From Austwickia chelonae (lineage in GTDB: Bacteria > Actinomycetota > Actinomycetes > Actinomycetales > Dermatophilaceae): DNA of 64,000 bases. Location of the stretch: the NCBI RefSeq assembly GCF_003391095.1, contig NZ_CP031447.1, positions 1,860,001 through 1,924,000 of the forward strand, given 5' to 3'. The stretch's first letter is position 1. Each line of letters opens with the position of its first letter. A program made the translations under genes and the position numbers. Shown here one piece after another: positions 7,793 through 17,137 of the stretch. Below the pieces are notes generated by a model. That model did not search any database and was not told the DNA's origin. It was given only the letters and a program-made list of their open reading frames with translations.

Positions 7793-9501
7793 AAATATTC
7801 TCCAGTCACCGGTACGTCTTCCACCGGGCGGTGACGAGCGTGACCGGGGTATCCGTTGTCTGCCCCGTCCGGGGTCCCGGCGGATGTCCCGGTGGGTAGA
7901 TGGTGGTCCTTGAGCCTGATGATCTGAGTGACCCGTTCTGCTTTGCGTCCGGAGATCCGCATCCATTCATCAGGGTCGGCGGTATTGGGCAAGGTTTCGT
8001 TCTCGGCGAATTCTGCAGCGAGCGCGTCCAGGAGCAGGTCGACGGTCAGTCCTTTTTCTCCTCCGGAGAGGACCTGTTTGACGGCGGCGCGTTTGGCGCG
8101 GTCGACGATATTGCGGATCATCGCGCCGGAGGCGAGGTCGGCGTAGTCGAGGATCTCTTCGCGTCCGGAGGCGAAGGTGACGTGGAGGAAGGCGTTCTGG
8201 GGGGTGTGCGCGTACATGGCGTCGACGACGGTGTTGATCATCCGGAGGGTGGTGCGTTGGGGGTCGTGGTCGTCCTTGGCGAGTTCGCTGTGGCCGATCG
8301 GTAGGTCGGCGGTGAGATATTTCGCGAAGATCTCTTGGGCTCCGGTGTGGTCGGGGCGGTCGATGTGGATCTTCGCGTCGAGTCTTCCGGGACGCAGGAT
8401 TGCCGGGTCGATCATGTCTTCCCGGTTGGAGGCTCCGATGATGATGACGTTGTCGAGGCGTTCCACGCCGTCGATCTCGGCGAGGAGTTGCGGGACGATG
8501 GTGGTTTCCACGTCGCTGGAGCGGCCGGAGCCTCGGGTGCGGAACAGGCTGTCCATCTCGTCGAAGAAGATGACGACGGGGGTGCCGCTGGAGGCGTGTT
8601 CCCGGGCTCGGGCGAAGATCGTGCGGATGTGTCTTTCGGTTTCCCCGACGTATTTGTTGAGTAGTTCGGGGCCTTTGATGTTCAGGAAGTAGCCGGTGGG
8701 TTTCTCGTCGGGTCCGATGGCGGCGGCGCTCTGGCGGGCCAGGGATGCGGCCACGGCTTTGGCGATGAGGGTCTTGCCGCAGCCTGGGGGGCCGTACAGC
8801 AGGACGCCTTTCGGGGGGCGGAGGTGGTGTTCTCGGAAGAGTTCTGGGTGCAGGTAGGGCAGTTCGATCGCGTCTCGGATCTGTTCGATCTGTCCGGACA
8901 GTCCCCCGATGTCGGTGTAGGACAGGTCGGGTACTTCTTCGAGGAGGACGTCTTGGACTTCGGCGCGGGGGATGATCTCGTGGACGAAGCCGGTCCGGAG
9001 GTCGAGGAGGACCTGGTCGCCTTGGCGTAGTGGGCTCTCGGTCAGGGCTGCGGCGCGGAGCACGACCCGGTGGTCGGTGTCGGTGACCGTGACCACGAGT
9101 CGGCCGCCGGGCAGGGTTTCGTGGACGGTCACCACGGTGCCTGCGCGGGGGTCGTCGACGACTTCGACCACTGCGAGGGCTTCGTTGACTCGGACTTCGG
9201 TGCCGGGGGTGAGTGCGTCGGCCTGGACGTCGGGGCTGACGGTGACTCGCATCTTGCGTCCGCTGTGGACGAGGTCGACCGAGCCGTCCGGGTGGGTGGA
9301 GAGCACGCTGGCGAAGGTCGATGGCGGGGTGGAGAGCGCTTGGACCTGGTTCTTCAGGTCGACCAGTTGGGCGCGTACCGTGCCCAAGGCCTGTGCGAGC
9401 TCGGAGTTCTTCCTCGACAGGCGGGTCACCGTCGTCCGTAGCCCTGCCGTGGAGGTCTGGTCGGGGTCGGGTGACGCTGCGCCTGTCGAGCTGTGGGTCA
9501 T
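7789..9501 (-). CDS. arc: Proteasome-associated AAA ATPase ARC/Mpa
   Basis: A hexameric unfoldase that recognises pupylated proteins and feeds them to the 20S proteasome. The 570-residue protein starts at the ATG at 9501, which shares ATGA with the trmI stop. Order: N-terminal coiled coil ([19 protein letters not shown], residues about 20-60) that binds Pup, two OB folds (to about 200), then the AAA domain with Walker [14 protein letters not shown], Walker [13 protein letters not shown] and the RPGRLD arginine finger region. It ends GEYL, a close variant of the QYL tail that docks into the alpha ring. An upstream in-frame extension exists but lies inside trmI. Confidence 0.96.
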   Translation of the reverse strand: MTHSSTGAASPDPDQTSTAGLRTTVTRLSRKNSELAQALGTVRAQLVDLKNQVQALSTPPSTFASVLSTHPDGSVDLVHSGRKMRVTVSPDVQADALTPGTEVRVNEALAVVEVVDDPRAGTVVTVHETLPGGRLVVTVTDTDHRVVLRAAALTESPLRQGDQVLLDLRTGFVHEIIPRAEVQDVLLEEVPDLSYTDIGGLSGQIEQIRDAIELPYLHPELFREHHLRPPKGVLLYGPPGCGKTLIAKAVAASLARQSAAAIGPDEKPTGYFLNIKGPELLNKYVGETERHIRTIFARAREHASSGTPVVIFFDEMDSLFRTRGSGRSSDVETTIVPQLLAEIDGVERLDNVIIIGASNREDMIDPAILRPGRLDAKIHIDRPDHTGAQEIFAKYLTADLPIGHSELAKDDHDPQRTTLRMINTVVDAMYAHTPQNAFLHVTFASGREEILDYADLASGAMIRNIVDRAKRAAVKQVLSGGEKGLTVDLLLDALAAEFAENETLPNTADPDEWMRISGRKAERVTQIIRLKDHHLPTGTSAGTPDGADNGYPGHARHRPVEDVPVTGEYL

Positions 9502-10589
9502 ACCTGTCCTTGACCTGACGTTGACGTGTCGGAGGGTGTGCCCGTGGTTTCGCGGGCGTTCCGGGCGAGTCGCCGCAGTTTCTTGTCGGACAGGGGGCGT
9601 TCGCCCATCGTCTCGGGCGTCCATTCCTCGGCGGACGTGGCGGATTCGCTTGCGTGCGCGGTGTCCTCGGTCACTGCAGAGCTCTCGGTGTCTCCACCAT
9701 AGGCTCCTTTGGCCGGGCGACGCTTACGAAGCGGCGGGGTCACTCCTGGGGCAAGGCGTCGGGTGGTGATCAGGAAGCCGGTGTGTCCGTGCATGCGGTG
9801 CTCCGGGCGGACCGCGAGGCCCTCGAGGTGCCACCCCCGGACCATCGATTCCCAAGCGGCCGGTTCGGTGAACCCGCCGTGCGAACGGGCGGTCTCAGCG
9901 ACGCGGGACAGCTGGGTCGCGGTGGCCACGTAGCAGATGAGCACTCCCCCGGGCACGAGTGCGTCGGCGACGACGTCCAAGCATTCCCACGGGGCCAGCA
10001 TGTCCAGGACGACACGGTCGACGGTGCCCGGTTCGATGTGCTGGGGCAGCTGCTCGACCAGATCGCCGACGGTGACCGTCCAGGCCGGGTGCGGGCTGCC
10101 GAAGAAGGATTCGACGTTGGCGCGGGCGATGTCTGCGAACTCGGGGCGACGTTCGAAGCTGTGGAGGCGGCCGGCGTCGCCGACGGCGCGCAGCAAGGAC
10201 ATGGACAAGGCTCCGGAGCCTACTCCGGCCTCGACGACGTGGGCTCCGGGGAAGATGTCCGCCATCTGCACGATCTGGCCGGCGTCCTTGGGGTAGACCA
10301 CTGCGGCGCCGCGCGGCATCGACATGACGTAGTCGGAGAGCAGGGGCCGCAACGCCAGGTATTCGACGCCGCTGGTGTTCGTGGCGGTGGACCCGTCGGG
10401 GCGGCCGATCAGGTCGTCATGGGCGAGGCTGCCCCGGTGGGTGAAGAACTGTCCCCCGGTTTGCAGGGTGATGGTGTGCATCCGACCCTTGGGGTCGGTC
10501 AGTTGTACCCGGTCCCCCGCGGCGAAGGGGCCGCGACAACGAGTCGCTCCCGTCGGAATCGGCGGCGTGGCATCGGGCTGAAGGCTCAT
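9498..10589 (-). CDS. trmI: tRNA (adenine(58)-N1)-methyltransferase TrmI
   Basis: Methylates A58 in the T-loop of tRNA using SAM. The protein of about 363 residues has the N-terminal small beta domain ([15 protein letters not shown]), the [17 protein letters not shown] block, SAM motif [27 protein letters not shown], and [10 protein letters not shown] with the catalytic Asp. The tail after about 300 is polar and probably disordered. The ATG at 10589 is preferred over TTG/GTG codons just upstream. It lies 11 bp after the M50 protease stop and its own stop overlaps arc by ATGA. A trmI-arc pairing is common in actinobacteria. Confidence 0.92.
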   Translation of the reverse strand: MSLQPDATPPIPTGATRCRGPFAAGDRVQLTDPKGRMHTITLQTGGQFFTHRGSLAHDDLIGRPDGSTATNTSGVEYLALRPLLSDYVMSMPRGAAVVYPKDAGQIVQMADIFPGAHVVEAGVGSGALSMSLLRAVGDAGRLHSFERRPEFADIARANVESFFGSPHPAWTVTVGDLVEQLPQHIEPGTVDRVVLDMLAPWECLDVVADALVPGGVLICYVATATQLSRVAETARSHGGFTEPAAWESMVRGWHLEGLAVRPEHRMHGHTGFLITTRRLAPGVTPPLRKRRPAKGAYGGDTESSAVTEDTAHASESATSAEEWTPETMGERPLSDKKLRRLARNARETTGTPSDTSTSGQGQV

Positions 10590-10600
10590 GGGCACCAAGT

Positions 10601-11794
10601 CTAGGTGCCGTTTTCGGCAGGTTCGGACACGGCCTGCTCGACGTCACCAGAGGTCAGCACCCCCACGCATCGCCCGTTCGCATCCTGCAACACGATCACT
10701 CCGTACGGGGAGGAGACCAGCGCGGGCAGGAAAGCCGCGACACGACCGTTCTGGTCGGCGTCATAGCGGGCCAGCCACCCTGCAGGTTGTGCGAGCAGCA
10801 GCGCACCGGCCGGGACGGTGGCCGTCTCTTCCGGTGAGAGTCGGCTGAAGGCTTCAGGGTCGACGAGCCCGGCAGGGGTCCCGTCGGTTCCCAGGAGAAC
10901 CGGCACGGCATATCCTCCGGGACTCGCGCCCACCCGCTCGGGAACGGCCGCGGCCGGTTCCCCCATCCCGACCAGGGCTACCGGACGGACCACGTCGGTC
11001 AGAGCGACCCTCTCCGCAGCTGCGAGTGCTTTTCCTGTGACGATCGAGGAGGAGGCTCCGGCCCAGAGGAAGGCGCCGATGAAGGCCAGCCAGGCCACAT
11101 TCCACAGGTTGACGTCTTCTCCGGAGATCAGGGGGCGGGCCACCAGCCAGAGGACCGCGAGTGCGGTGACTGCGCGGCCGGCCCATCCTGCGGTGATGAG
11201 CCCTGCGCTGCGGCGGCCGGTGTATCGCCATATTGCGGCGTCGACGAGGAAACCTCCGTCGAGTGGGAGCCCGGGGAGCATGTTGAACAGGGCGACGAAG
11301 GCGTTGGAGAAGGTCCAGGCGTAGCCGAGGAGGAGTGGGATCCCGGGTGGGAGAAGTGGGAGGAGCGCCCATCCTCCTGCGGCGAGGAGGGCGTTGGCGG
11401 CTGGTCCGCTGATGGCGACGAGTGCGCTGCCCCGTGGGGAGGGTTGGGCGGTGGTATAGGTGGTGTGTCCACCCCAGAGGTTGACCACGATCTGCTCGAC
11501 GTTGTATCCGCACCGGCCTGCGGCGAGAGCGTGTGCTGCTTCGTGGCAGAGGACGCTGATCGCGAGGAGGAGAGCGTAGGCGAGGGCGACCAGGTAGGCG
11601 GTGGCGGCGCCGATGCCGGGGAGGACTCGGTCGACGTCTGGTCCGAAGACGAGGACGACGGCTGCGGTGATGATGAACCAGCTGGTGGAGAGGTAGACCG
11701 GGACTCCGCCGACGGCGCCCAGGCGGAGTCGGTGGGTGGCGGTGGGTTCATCGAGGGTTCCCGGGCCGCCGTTCGTCTCGGGGCTGGTGGACAT
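10601..11794 (-). CDS. M50 family site-2 type zinc metalloprotease
   Basis: An integral membrane protease of the rhomboid-independent S2P class, predicted to cut within membranes. The zinc motif HEAAH lies in helix 2 (LCHEAAHALAAG), and the third ligand region is NMLPGLPLDGG. About six hydrophobic helices are followed by a cytosolic C-terminal region with two CBS-like halves (GMGEPAAAVPERV..., GVIVLQDANGRCVGVLTSGDV). The 397-residue start at 11794 lies 7 nt after TACTCT, better than two upstream in-frame ATGs. First gene of M50-trmI-arc-pth2. The substrate is unknown. Confidence 0.88.
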   Translation of the reverse strand: MSTSPETNGGPGTLDEPTATHRLRLGAVGGVPVYLSTSWFIITAAVVLVFGPDVDRVLPGIGAATAYLVALAYALLLAISVLCHEAAHALAAGRCGYNVEQIVVNLWGGHTTYTTAQPSPRGSALVAISGPAANALLAAGGWALLPLLPPGIPLLLGYAWTFSNAFVALFNMLPGLPLDGGFLVDAAIWRYTGRRSAGLITAGWAGRAVTALAVLWLVARPLISGEDVNLWNVAWLAFIGAFLWAGASSSIVTGKALAAAERVALTDVVRPVALVGMGEPAAAVPERVGASPGGYAVPVLLGTDGTPAGLVDPEAFSRLSPEETATVPAGALLLAQPAGWLARYDADQNGRVAAFLPALVSSPYGVIVLQDANGRCVGVLTSGDVEQAVSEPAENGT

Positions 11795-11801
11795 GGGTCT
11801 G

Positions 11802-11807
11802 AGAGTA
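11802..11807 (-). promoter_or_regulatory. Putative -10 hexamer of the M50-trmI-arc-pth2 operon
   Basis: The minus strand reads TACTCT, 7 nt, then ATG. This supports the 11794 start and a leaderless operon mRNA. Confidence 0.45.
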
Positions 11808-11906
11808 CGGCACGGGTGGCTGGTCGTTCTGGGCATGATCATGTCTGGACGGGCCGCTTCGGATGAGCGGAGGTCTGCGCTGGTGAGCGTTGTCGGACAT
11901 TCTTCT

Positions 11907-11912
11907 TAGGGT
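11907..11912 (+). promoter_or_regulatory. Putative -10 hexamer of the RecB-like nuclease gene
   Basis: TAGGGT, 6 nt, then ATG at 11919. No Shine-Dalgarno is present. Confidence 0.5.
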
Positions 11913-11918
11913 GGGCGT

Positions 11919-12731
11919 ATGCCTGTAGCTCTGTCTCCGAGTCGCGCGAGCGACTTCATGCAGTGTCCCTTGTTGTACCGATTTCGGGCCATTGACAAGT
12001 TGCCGGAGGCGCCGTCGGCTGCGGCGGCTCGGGGGACGCTGGTGCATGCGGTCCTGGAGCGGCTTTTCGATCTACCGGCGTCACGTCGGACGGTGGAGGA
12101 GGCCTGTGGTCTGCTTCCTGGCGAGTGGACGCGTCTGGTCGCCGAGCGGCCTGAGCTCGGGATCTTGGTCGATGCTGGTGCGGAGTCCGCGGACGGTCCG
12201 GTGGCGGGGGTGTCCGAGCAGGTCTGGTTCGATACGGCTCGGGTGTTGGTCGAGCGGTGGTTCACGTTGGAAGATCCGTCGCGGCTCGAGCCTGCGGAAC
12301 GTGAGCTGTACGTGGAGGCAGACCTGGACGGGCTCGTCCTGCGCGGGTACGTCGACCGGTTGGATGTTGCGCCGGACGGGCGGATGCGGGTGGTCGATTA
12401 CAAGACGGGCCGGTCCCCCAGCCCGCTTTTCGAGGGCAAGGCGCTCTTTCAGATGAAGTTCTACGCCTTGGTGTTATGGCGTATGTACGGCCGGTTGCCG
12501 ACGTTGTTGCAGTTGGTCTACCTGGGAAATGGGGAGATCGTGCGTTATGAGCCCAGGGAGGAGGATCTGCGCGCGGTGGAACGGAAGGTGAAGGCGTTGT
12601 GCGTCGCCATCGACCGGGCGGCCGAGATCGGTGACTTCCGGCCGAACCCGAGTCGACTGTGCGACTGGTGTGATCATCGGGCGTTGTGCCCGGCGTGGGG
12701 TGGCACGCCTCCTCCGTTCCCTTCGCGGTGA
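11919..12731 (+). CDS. RecB/Cas4-like PD-(D/E)XK exonuclease
   Basis: A 270-residue stand-alone nuclease of the RecB C-terminal family. It starts SPSRASDFMQCPLLYRFR, the usual opening with the first Fe-S Cys, then RGTLVHAVLERLF (His of the active site), the core DRLDVAPDGRMRVVDYKTGR with Asp-Asp-Tyr-Lys, QMKFYALVLW, and a C-terminal LCDWCDHRALCPAW giving three more Cys for a 4Fe-4S cluster. Such actinobacterial genes usually sit beside trmI and arc, as here. The role is DNA repair or processing, not established. Its last 58 bp overlap the convergent HAD gene. Confidence 0.9.
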   Translation: MPVALSPSRASDFMQCPLLYRFRAIDKLPEAPSAAAARGTLVHAVLERLFDLPASRRTVEEACGLLPGEWTRLVAERPELGILVDAGAESADGPVAGVSEQVWFDTARVLVERWFTLEDPSRLEPAERELYVEADLDGLVLRGYVDRLDVAPDGRMRVVDYKTGRSPSPLFEGKALFQMKFYALVLWRMYGRLPTLLQLVYLGNGEIVRYEPREEDLRAVERKVKALCVAIDRAAEIGDFRPNPSRLCDWCDHRALCPAWGGTPPPFPSR

Positions 12732-13426
12732 GCTCGGGCCGCGGGGCCGGCCAAGGCCAGGAGGTCGGTGGCTCGTACCCCGGCGAGGGAGTCCAGGACG
12801 ACCAGGCCGGGGCGGTCCGGCACTTCTTCGACGGAGGGGGTGACGAGAGTGGGGACGCCTGCGGCGGCGGCAGAGGTCGAGCCGGTGATCGAGTCTTCGA
12901 TGGCGACGCAGGCCAGTTTTGCGGTGGTGGGGACGCCCAGCATGTCCAATGCCGTCAGATAGGGCTCAGGGTGGGGTTTCCCTCGGGTGACACTGTCACC
13001 GGTGACGATCGCCGGGAAGATCCCCGGTGGGAGTTCGCCCAGGACGACGTCGAGGACGGGCCGCCAGGACATGGTCACCAGGGCTTGCGGGATCTGGGCG
13101 TCGTGGAGTTCGTTCAGCAGTTCGCGGGCTCCAGGGCGCCAAGGGACGTGGCCTCTGATACGTTCGACGACGCCGTTCTGGAGCCTGTCCACGATCTGCG
13201 GTACGGACAGGGTGACCGGCGAGTGCGCGCGCAGGAGGGCTGCGGAGTCGGGGAGGGCTTTGCCGACGAGGGTGAGCGCGTCGTCCATGGTCCAGGTGCC
13301 GCCGTATTCTTCGACGAGGCAGCGTTCTTCCTCGTACCAGTACGGTTCGGTGTGCATCACCGTTCCGTCGAAGTCCCAGAGGACCGCGGTCGGGAGGCCC
13401 GGTGCGGGGTCGTTCGTACTGTTCAT
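12674..13426 (-). CDS. HAD family hydrolase (beta-phosphoglucomutase-like phosphatase)
   Basis: A 250-residue HAD phosphatase. Motif I is VLWDFDGTVMHTE (both Asp present), motif II VTMSWRP (T/S), motif III lysine in GKPHPEPYLTA, and motif IV IEDSITGSTSA. The cap helix EEERCLVEEYGGTW is of the C1 type, as in sugar-phosphate phosphatases and mutases. The ATG at 13426 overlaps the metH stop as ATGA, so it is coupled to metH, a pairing seen in many actinobacteria. The substrate cannot be read from sequence. The C-terminus is Gly/His-rich and overlaps the nuclease gene on the other strand. Confidence 0.88.
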   Translation of the reverse strand: MNSTNDPAPGLPTAVLWDFDGTVMHTEPYWYEEERCLVEEYGGTWTMDDALTLVGKALPDSAALLRAHSPVTLSVPQIVDRLQNGVVERIRGHVPWRPGARELLNELHDAQIPQALVTMSWRPVLDVVLGELPPGIFPAIVTGDSVTRGKPHPEPYLTALDMLGVPTTAKLACVAIEDSITGSTSAAAAGVPTLVTPSVEEVPDRPGLVVLDSLAGVRATDLLALAGPAARAHREGNGGGVPPHAGHNAR

Positions 13427-16400
13427 ACCTTGAAGTACTTCGCTTCCGTGTGGTGGACGACGAGGGCGTCGGTGGATTGCTCGGGGTGGAGTTGGAGTTC
13501 TTCGGAGAGTTCGACGCCGATGCGGCCTGGTTCGAGGAGGCGGACGAGGGTCGCGCGGTCCTCCAGGTCGGGGCAGGCGGGGTATCCGAAGCTGTATCGG
13601 CAGCCGTGGAAGCGGACGTCGAGGACTTGGTCGAGGGGTAGCTCCCCCATTTTTTCCAGGCCGAGTTCTTCGCGGACGCGGGCGTGCCACATCTCGGCGA
13701 GTGCTTCGGTCAGTTGGACGGACAGTCCGTGGAGTTCGAGGTATTCGCGGTAGGCGTGCCGGGCGTAGAGCTCGGCGGTGACTGCGGAGACGTGCGTGCC
13801 CATGGTGACCAGTTGGAGGGGAAGCACGTCTGGTCCGTGGGTGCGGGCCTCGTCGTGGTCTCGGAAGAAGTCGGAGAGGCAGAGCCGTCGGTCGCGTTGT
13901 TGGCGGGGGAAGGAGAAGCGGGCGATCTCGGTGAAGGATGTCCCGGCGTCGGCGGGGTCGAGGACGACGAGGTCGTTCTCGGTGGAGTAGCAGGGGAAGT
14001 AGCCGTAGACGACGGCGGGTTCCATGATTTTCTCTGCGGTGATCCGGTCGAGCCACATGCGTAGCCGGGGTCGGCCTTCGGTGTCGACGAGTTCTTCGTA
14101 GGTGGCGCTTTCTCGTCCTTGGCCTTCGCCGCGTCCGGGTTTGAGCCCCCACTGTCCGAGGAAGGTCGCTCGTTCGTCGAGGTAGGCGGCGTAGTCGGCG
14201 AGTTTGATGCCTTTGACGACGCGGGTTCCCCAGAAGGGTGGCGTGGTGGGGCGGGTGGGGCGGGCGACGTCGGAGCGGGTGGTGTCCGGGGTGTGGCCAG
14301 GCGTCTGTGGATGGGGGTCACGCCGGGGCACTCGGCGGGGGCGGAGCGCGGGCAGGGCGTCGGCGAGGGTGGTGGCCGGGTCGGTGCGGGCGGTGGCGAT
14401 GGCGTCCATGAGCCGTAGCCCTTCGAAGGCGTCGCGGGCGTAGCGGACTTCGCCGGCGTAGATTTCGGCGAGGTCGGTTTCGACGTAGGCGCGGGTCAGG
14501 GCGGCGCCGCCCAGGAGGACGGGCCAGCGGGTGGCCAGGCCTCGGGTGTTGAGCTCTTCGAGGTTCTCCTTCATGATGACGGTCGATTTCACCAGTAGGC
14601 CGGACATGCCGATGGCGTCGACCTGGTGTTCTTCGGCTGCGGAGATGATCTCGTTGATGGGTTGTTTGATGCCCAGGTTGACGACCTCGTAGCCGTTGTT
14701 CGACAGGATGATGTCGACGAGGTTCTTCCCGATGTCGTGGACGTCGCCTTTGACGGTGGCCAGGAGGATCTTCGCTTTGGCCTGGCGAGTCGTGCCTGTC
14801 TCGGCGGCCTCGGCCTCGATGGCTGGTTCCAGGTGCGCGACGGCGGTTTTCATCGTCTCCGCCGATTGCAGGACGAAGGGCAGCTGCATCCGCCCGGAGC
14901 CGAAGAGCTCACCGACGGTCTTCATCCCGGTGAGCAGGTGGTCGTTGATGATCTCCAGGGGGCCGGTGCCCGAGGCGAGCGCTTCGTCGAGGTCGGTTTC
15001 CAGCCCGGTCCGTTCACCGTCGACGATGCGCTGGGCGAGTCGTTCCCCCAGCGGTAGTGCGGCGAGTGCGGCGGCACGGGACTCTTTGACGGAGGCGGAG
15101 TCGACGCCTTCGAAGAGTTCGAGCATGCGGGCCAGTGGGTCGTAGACGAGTCGGCCGTCGGCGTCGTATTCGCGTCGGTCGTAGACCAGGTCGAGGGCGA
15201 CTTTCAGTTGCTCCTCGGGGATGCGGGCGACGGGAAGGATCTTCGCGGAGTTGACGATGGCGCTGGACAGGCCGGCTTTGGCGCATTCGGCGAGGAACAC
15301 GGAGTTGAGGACGACCCGGGCGGCAGGTTTGAGCCCGAAGCTGACGTTGGAGACGCCCAGGGTGGTGCTGATGCCGGGGTGGCGGCGGTTGATCTCGCGG
15401 ATGGCTTCGATGGTTTCGATGCCGTCGCGGCGGGTTTCTTCCTGGCCGGTGGCGATGGGGAAGGTGAGGCAGTCGACGATGATGTCTTCGACGGCCATGC
15501 CCCACTCCTGGGTGAGGGCGTTGATCAGGCGATCGGCGACGTCGACCTTGTGCGCGGTGGTGCGGGCCTGTCCGGTTTCGTCGATGGTGAGTGCGACGAC
15601 GGCTGCGCCGTGCTCGGCGACAAGTCTCATCATCCGGACGAAGCGGCTGTTCGCGCCGTCGCCGTCCTCGTAGTTGACCGAGTTGATGACGGCTCGTCCG
15701 CCGATGCGTTCGAGTCCGGCCTGGACGACGCCCGGTTCGGTGGAGTCCAGGACGAGGGGCAAGGTGCTGGTGGTGGCGAGCCGGAAGGCCAGCAGGCTCA
15801 TGTCGTCGCGGCCGTCACGGCCGACGTAGTCGACGCAGACGTCGAGCAGGTGGGCGCCGTCTCGGATCTGTTCGCGGGCGATGTCGAGGCAGTCGTCCCA
15901 TCGTCCGTCGAGCATCGCTTCGCGGAAGGCTTTGGAACCGTTGGCATTGGTGCGTTCGCCGATGGACAGGAAGGAGGCGTCCTGGTGGAGGGGGACGGCG
16001 GTGTACAGGCTGGCGACAGAGGGTTCGCGGGCGATCTGACGGACCGGGACGTCCATCCCGGAGACGGCGTCGACGACGGCAGCCATGTGGGCGGGGGTGC
16101 TACCGCAGCATCCCCCGACGATCGCTACCCCGTAGTCGGTGACGAAGCGGCGATGGGATTCGGCGAGTTCGTCCGGGGTGAGCGGGTAGCGGGCACCGTC
16201 CTTGGTGAGTTCGGGGAGCCCTGCATTGGGCATCACGCTCAACGGGATCGGTGAATAGGTGGACAGGTGGCGTAGGTGTTCGCTCATCTCCGCGGGGCCG
16301 GTCGCGCAGTTCAGGCCGATGGCGTCGATTCCCAGGGGGGTCAGCGCGGACAGTGCAGCACCGATCTCGGATCCCATCAGCATGGTGCCGGTGGTTTCGA

Positions 16401-16983
16401 CGGTGACCTGCACGATGATGGGCAGGCTTGCGCCGGTGTCGGTCAGCGCCCGGCGGCATCCGGCGGCGGCGGCTTTGGCTTGGAGGAGATCCTGGCAGGT
16501 CTCGACGAGGAGGGCGTCGGCGCCGCCGTCGATCAGCCCGGCGGCGCAGGTCTGGTAGGCGTCGCGGAGTTCGGCGTAGGTGGCGTGGCCCAAGCTGGGG
16601 AGTTTAGTGCCTGGCCCGATGGATCCCAGGACGAAGCGGGGATGGTTCTCGGTAGAGTGGGCGTCTGCGGCTTCGCGGGCGATGGCGGCACCGGCGCGGG
16701 CGAGTTCGTAGATCCGCTCGGGGATGTCGTATTCGCCGAGGTTCGCCAGGTTGGCACCGAAGGTATTCGTCTCGATGGCATCACAGCCCACGTCGAGGTA
16801 GGCGTCGTGGACGGCCCGGACGATATCCGGACGGGTGACATTGAGGATCTCGTTGCAGCCCTCGTAGCCTTGGAAGTCGTCCAATGTCGGGTCCTGTGCC
16901 TGCAGCATGGTGCCCATACCGCCGTCGGCGACGATGACTTTGCGGCCCAGGAGGGCCCGGAATGCTTCGGAGCGGCTGCTCAC
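13423..16983 (-). CDS. metH: Cobalamin-dependent methionine synthase MetH
   Basis: Transfers a methyl group from 5-methyl-THF via cobalamin to homocysteine. The 1186 residues are in order: Hcy-binding domain (1-320; zinc Cys in GLNCATGP and IVGGCCGSTP), pterin domain (about 345-610; FLSIGERTNANGS, LLDVCVDYVGRDG), cap and cobalamin domain (640-880; KGDVHDIGKNLV gives the DxHxxG ligand motif), and activation domain (about 930-1186; RYSFGYPACPD, the SAM-binding RxxxGY). All four modules are present; E. coli MetH is 1227 residues. The linker at about 885-920 is unusually Arg/Pro/Thr-rich. I found no cobalamin riboswitch in the short upstream region. Confidence 0.96.
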   Translation of the reverse strand: MSSRSEAFRALLGRKVIVADGGMGTMLQAQDPTLDDFQGYEGCNEILNVTRPDIVRAVHDAYLDVGCDAIETNTFGANLANLGEYDIPERIYELARAGAAIAREAADAHSTENHPRFVLGSIGPGTKLPSLGHATYAELRDAYQTCAAGLIDGGADALLVETCQDLLQAKAAAAGCRRALTDTGASLPIIVQVTVETTGTMLMGSEIGAALSALTPLGIDAIGLNCATGPAEMSEHLRHLSTYSPIPLSVMPNAGLPELTKDGARYPLTPDELAESHRRFVTDYGVAIVGGCCGSTPAHMAAVVDAVSGMDVPVRQIAREPSVASLYTAVPLHQDASFLSIGERTNANGSKAFREAMLDGRWDDCLDIAREQIRDGAHLLDVCVDYVGRDGRDDMSLLAFRLATTSTLPLVLDSTEPGVVQAGLERIGGRAVINSVNYEDGDGANSRFVRMMRLVAEHGAAVVALTIDETGQARTTAHKVDVADRLINALTQEWGMAVEDIIVDCLTFPIATGQEETRRDGIETIEAIREINRRHPGISTTLGVSNVSFGLKPAARVVLNSVFLAECAKAGLSSAIVNSAKILPVARIPEEQLKVALDLVYDRREYDADGRLVYDPLARMLELFEGVDSASVKESRAAALAALPLGERLAQRIVDGERTGLETDLDEALASGTGPLEIINDHLLTGMKTVGELFGSGRMQLPFVLQSAETMKTAVAHLEPAIEAEAAETGTTRQAKAKILLATVKGDVHDIGKNLVDIILSNNGYEVVNLGIKQPINEIISAAEEHQVDAIGMSGLLVKSTVIMKENLEELNTRGLATRWPVLLGGAALTRAYVETDLAEIYAGEVRYARDAFEGLRLMDAIATARTDPATTLADALPALRPRRVPRRDPHPQTPGHTPDTTRSDVARPTRPTTPPFWGTRVVKGIKLADYAAYLDERATFLGQWGLKPGRGEGQGRESATYEELVDTEGRPRLRMWLDRITAEKIMEPAVVYGYFPCYSTENDLVVLDPADAGTSFTEIARFSFPRQQRDRRLCLSDFFRDHDEARTHGPDVLPLQLVTMGTHVSAVTAELYARHAYREYLELHGLSVQLTEALAEMWHARVREELGLEKMGELPLDQVLDVRFHGCRYSFGYPACPDLEDRATLVRLLEPGRIGVELSEELQLHPEQSTDALVVHHTEAKYFKV

Positions 16984-17125
16984 GTGATTCTCCTCGCAGC
17001 TGGACGACGACCTCGGCCTCGGCCTGGCAGGTCAGGGGCTTGCCATCGTATCGGCGCCAGGCTCACCGCGGGGCGCTTCGTCCGTCGGGCGGGACTGGGC
17101 TTCTGATCGGGTTCTGCCTACTGCG

Positions 17126-17131
17126 TAGGCT
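17126..17131 (+). promoter_or_regulatory. Putative -10 hexamer of the PAC2 gene
   Basis: TAGGCT, 6 nt, then GTG at 17138. The same hexamer and spacing occur before dop and mshC. Confidence 0.5.
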
Positions 17132-17137
17132 GGTCGA

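Noticed and set aside
13427-14152. N-terminal extension of the HAD frame into metH
   Set aside because: Arg/Pro-rich antiframe of metH; the ATGA overlap at 13423-13426 gives the natural start.
16984-17137. Possible cobalamin riboswitch upstream of metH
   Set aside because: The gap is only 154 bp, shared with the divergent PAC2 promoter, and I cannot find the B12-box core or the paired arms.
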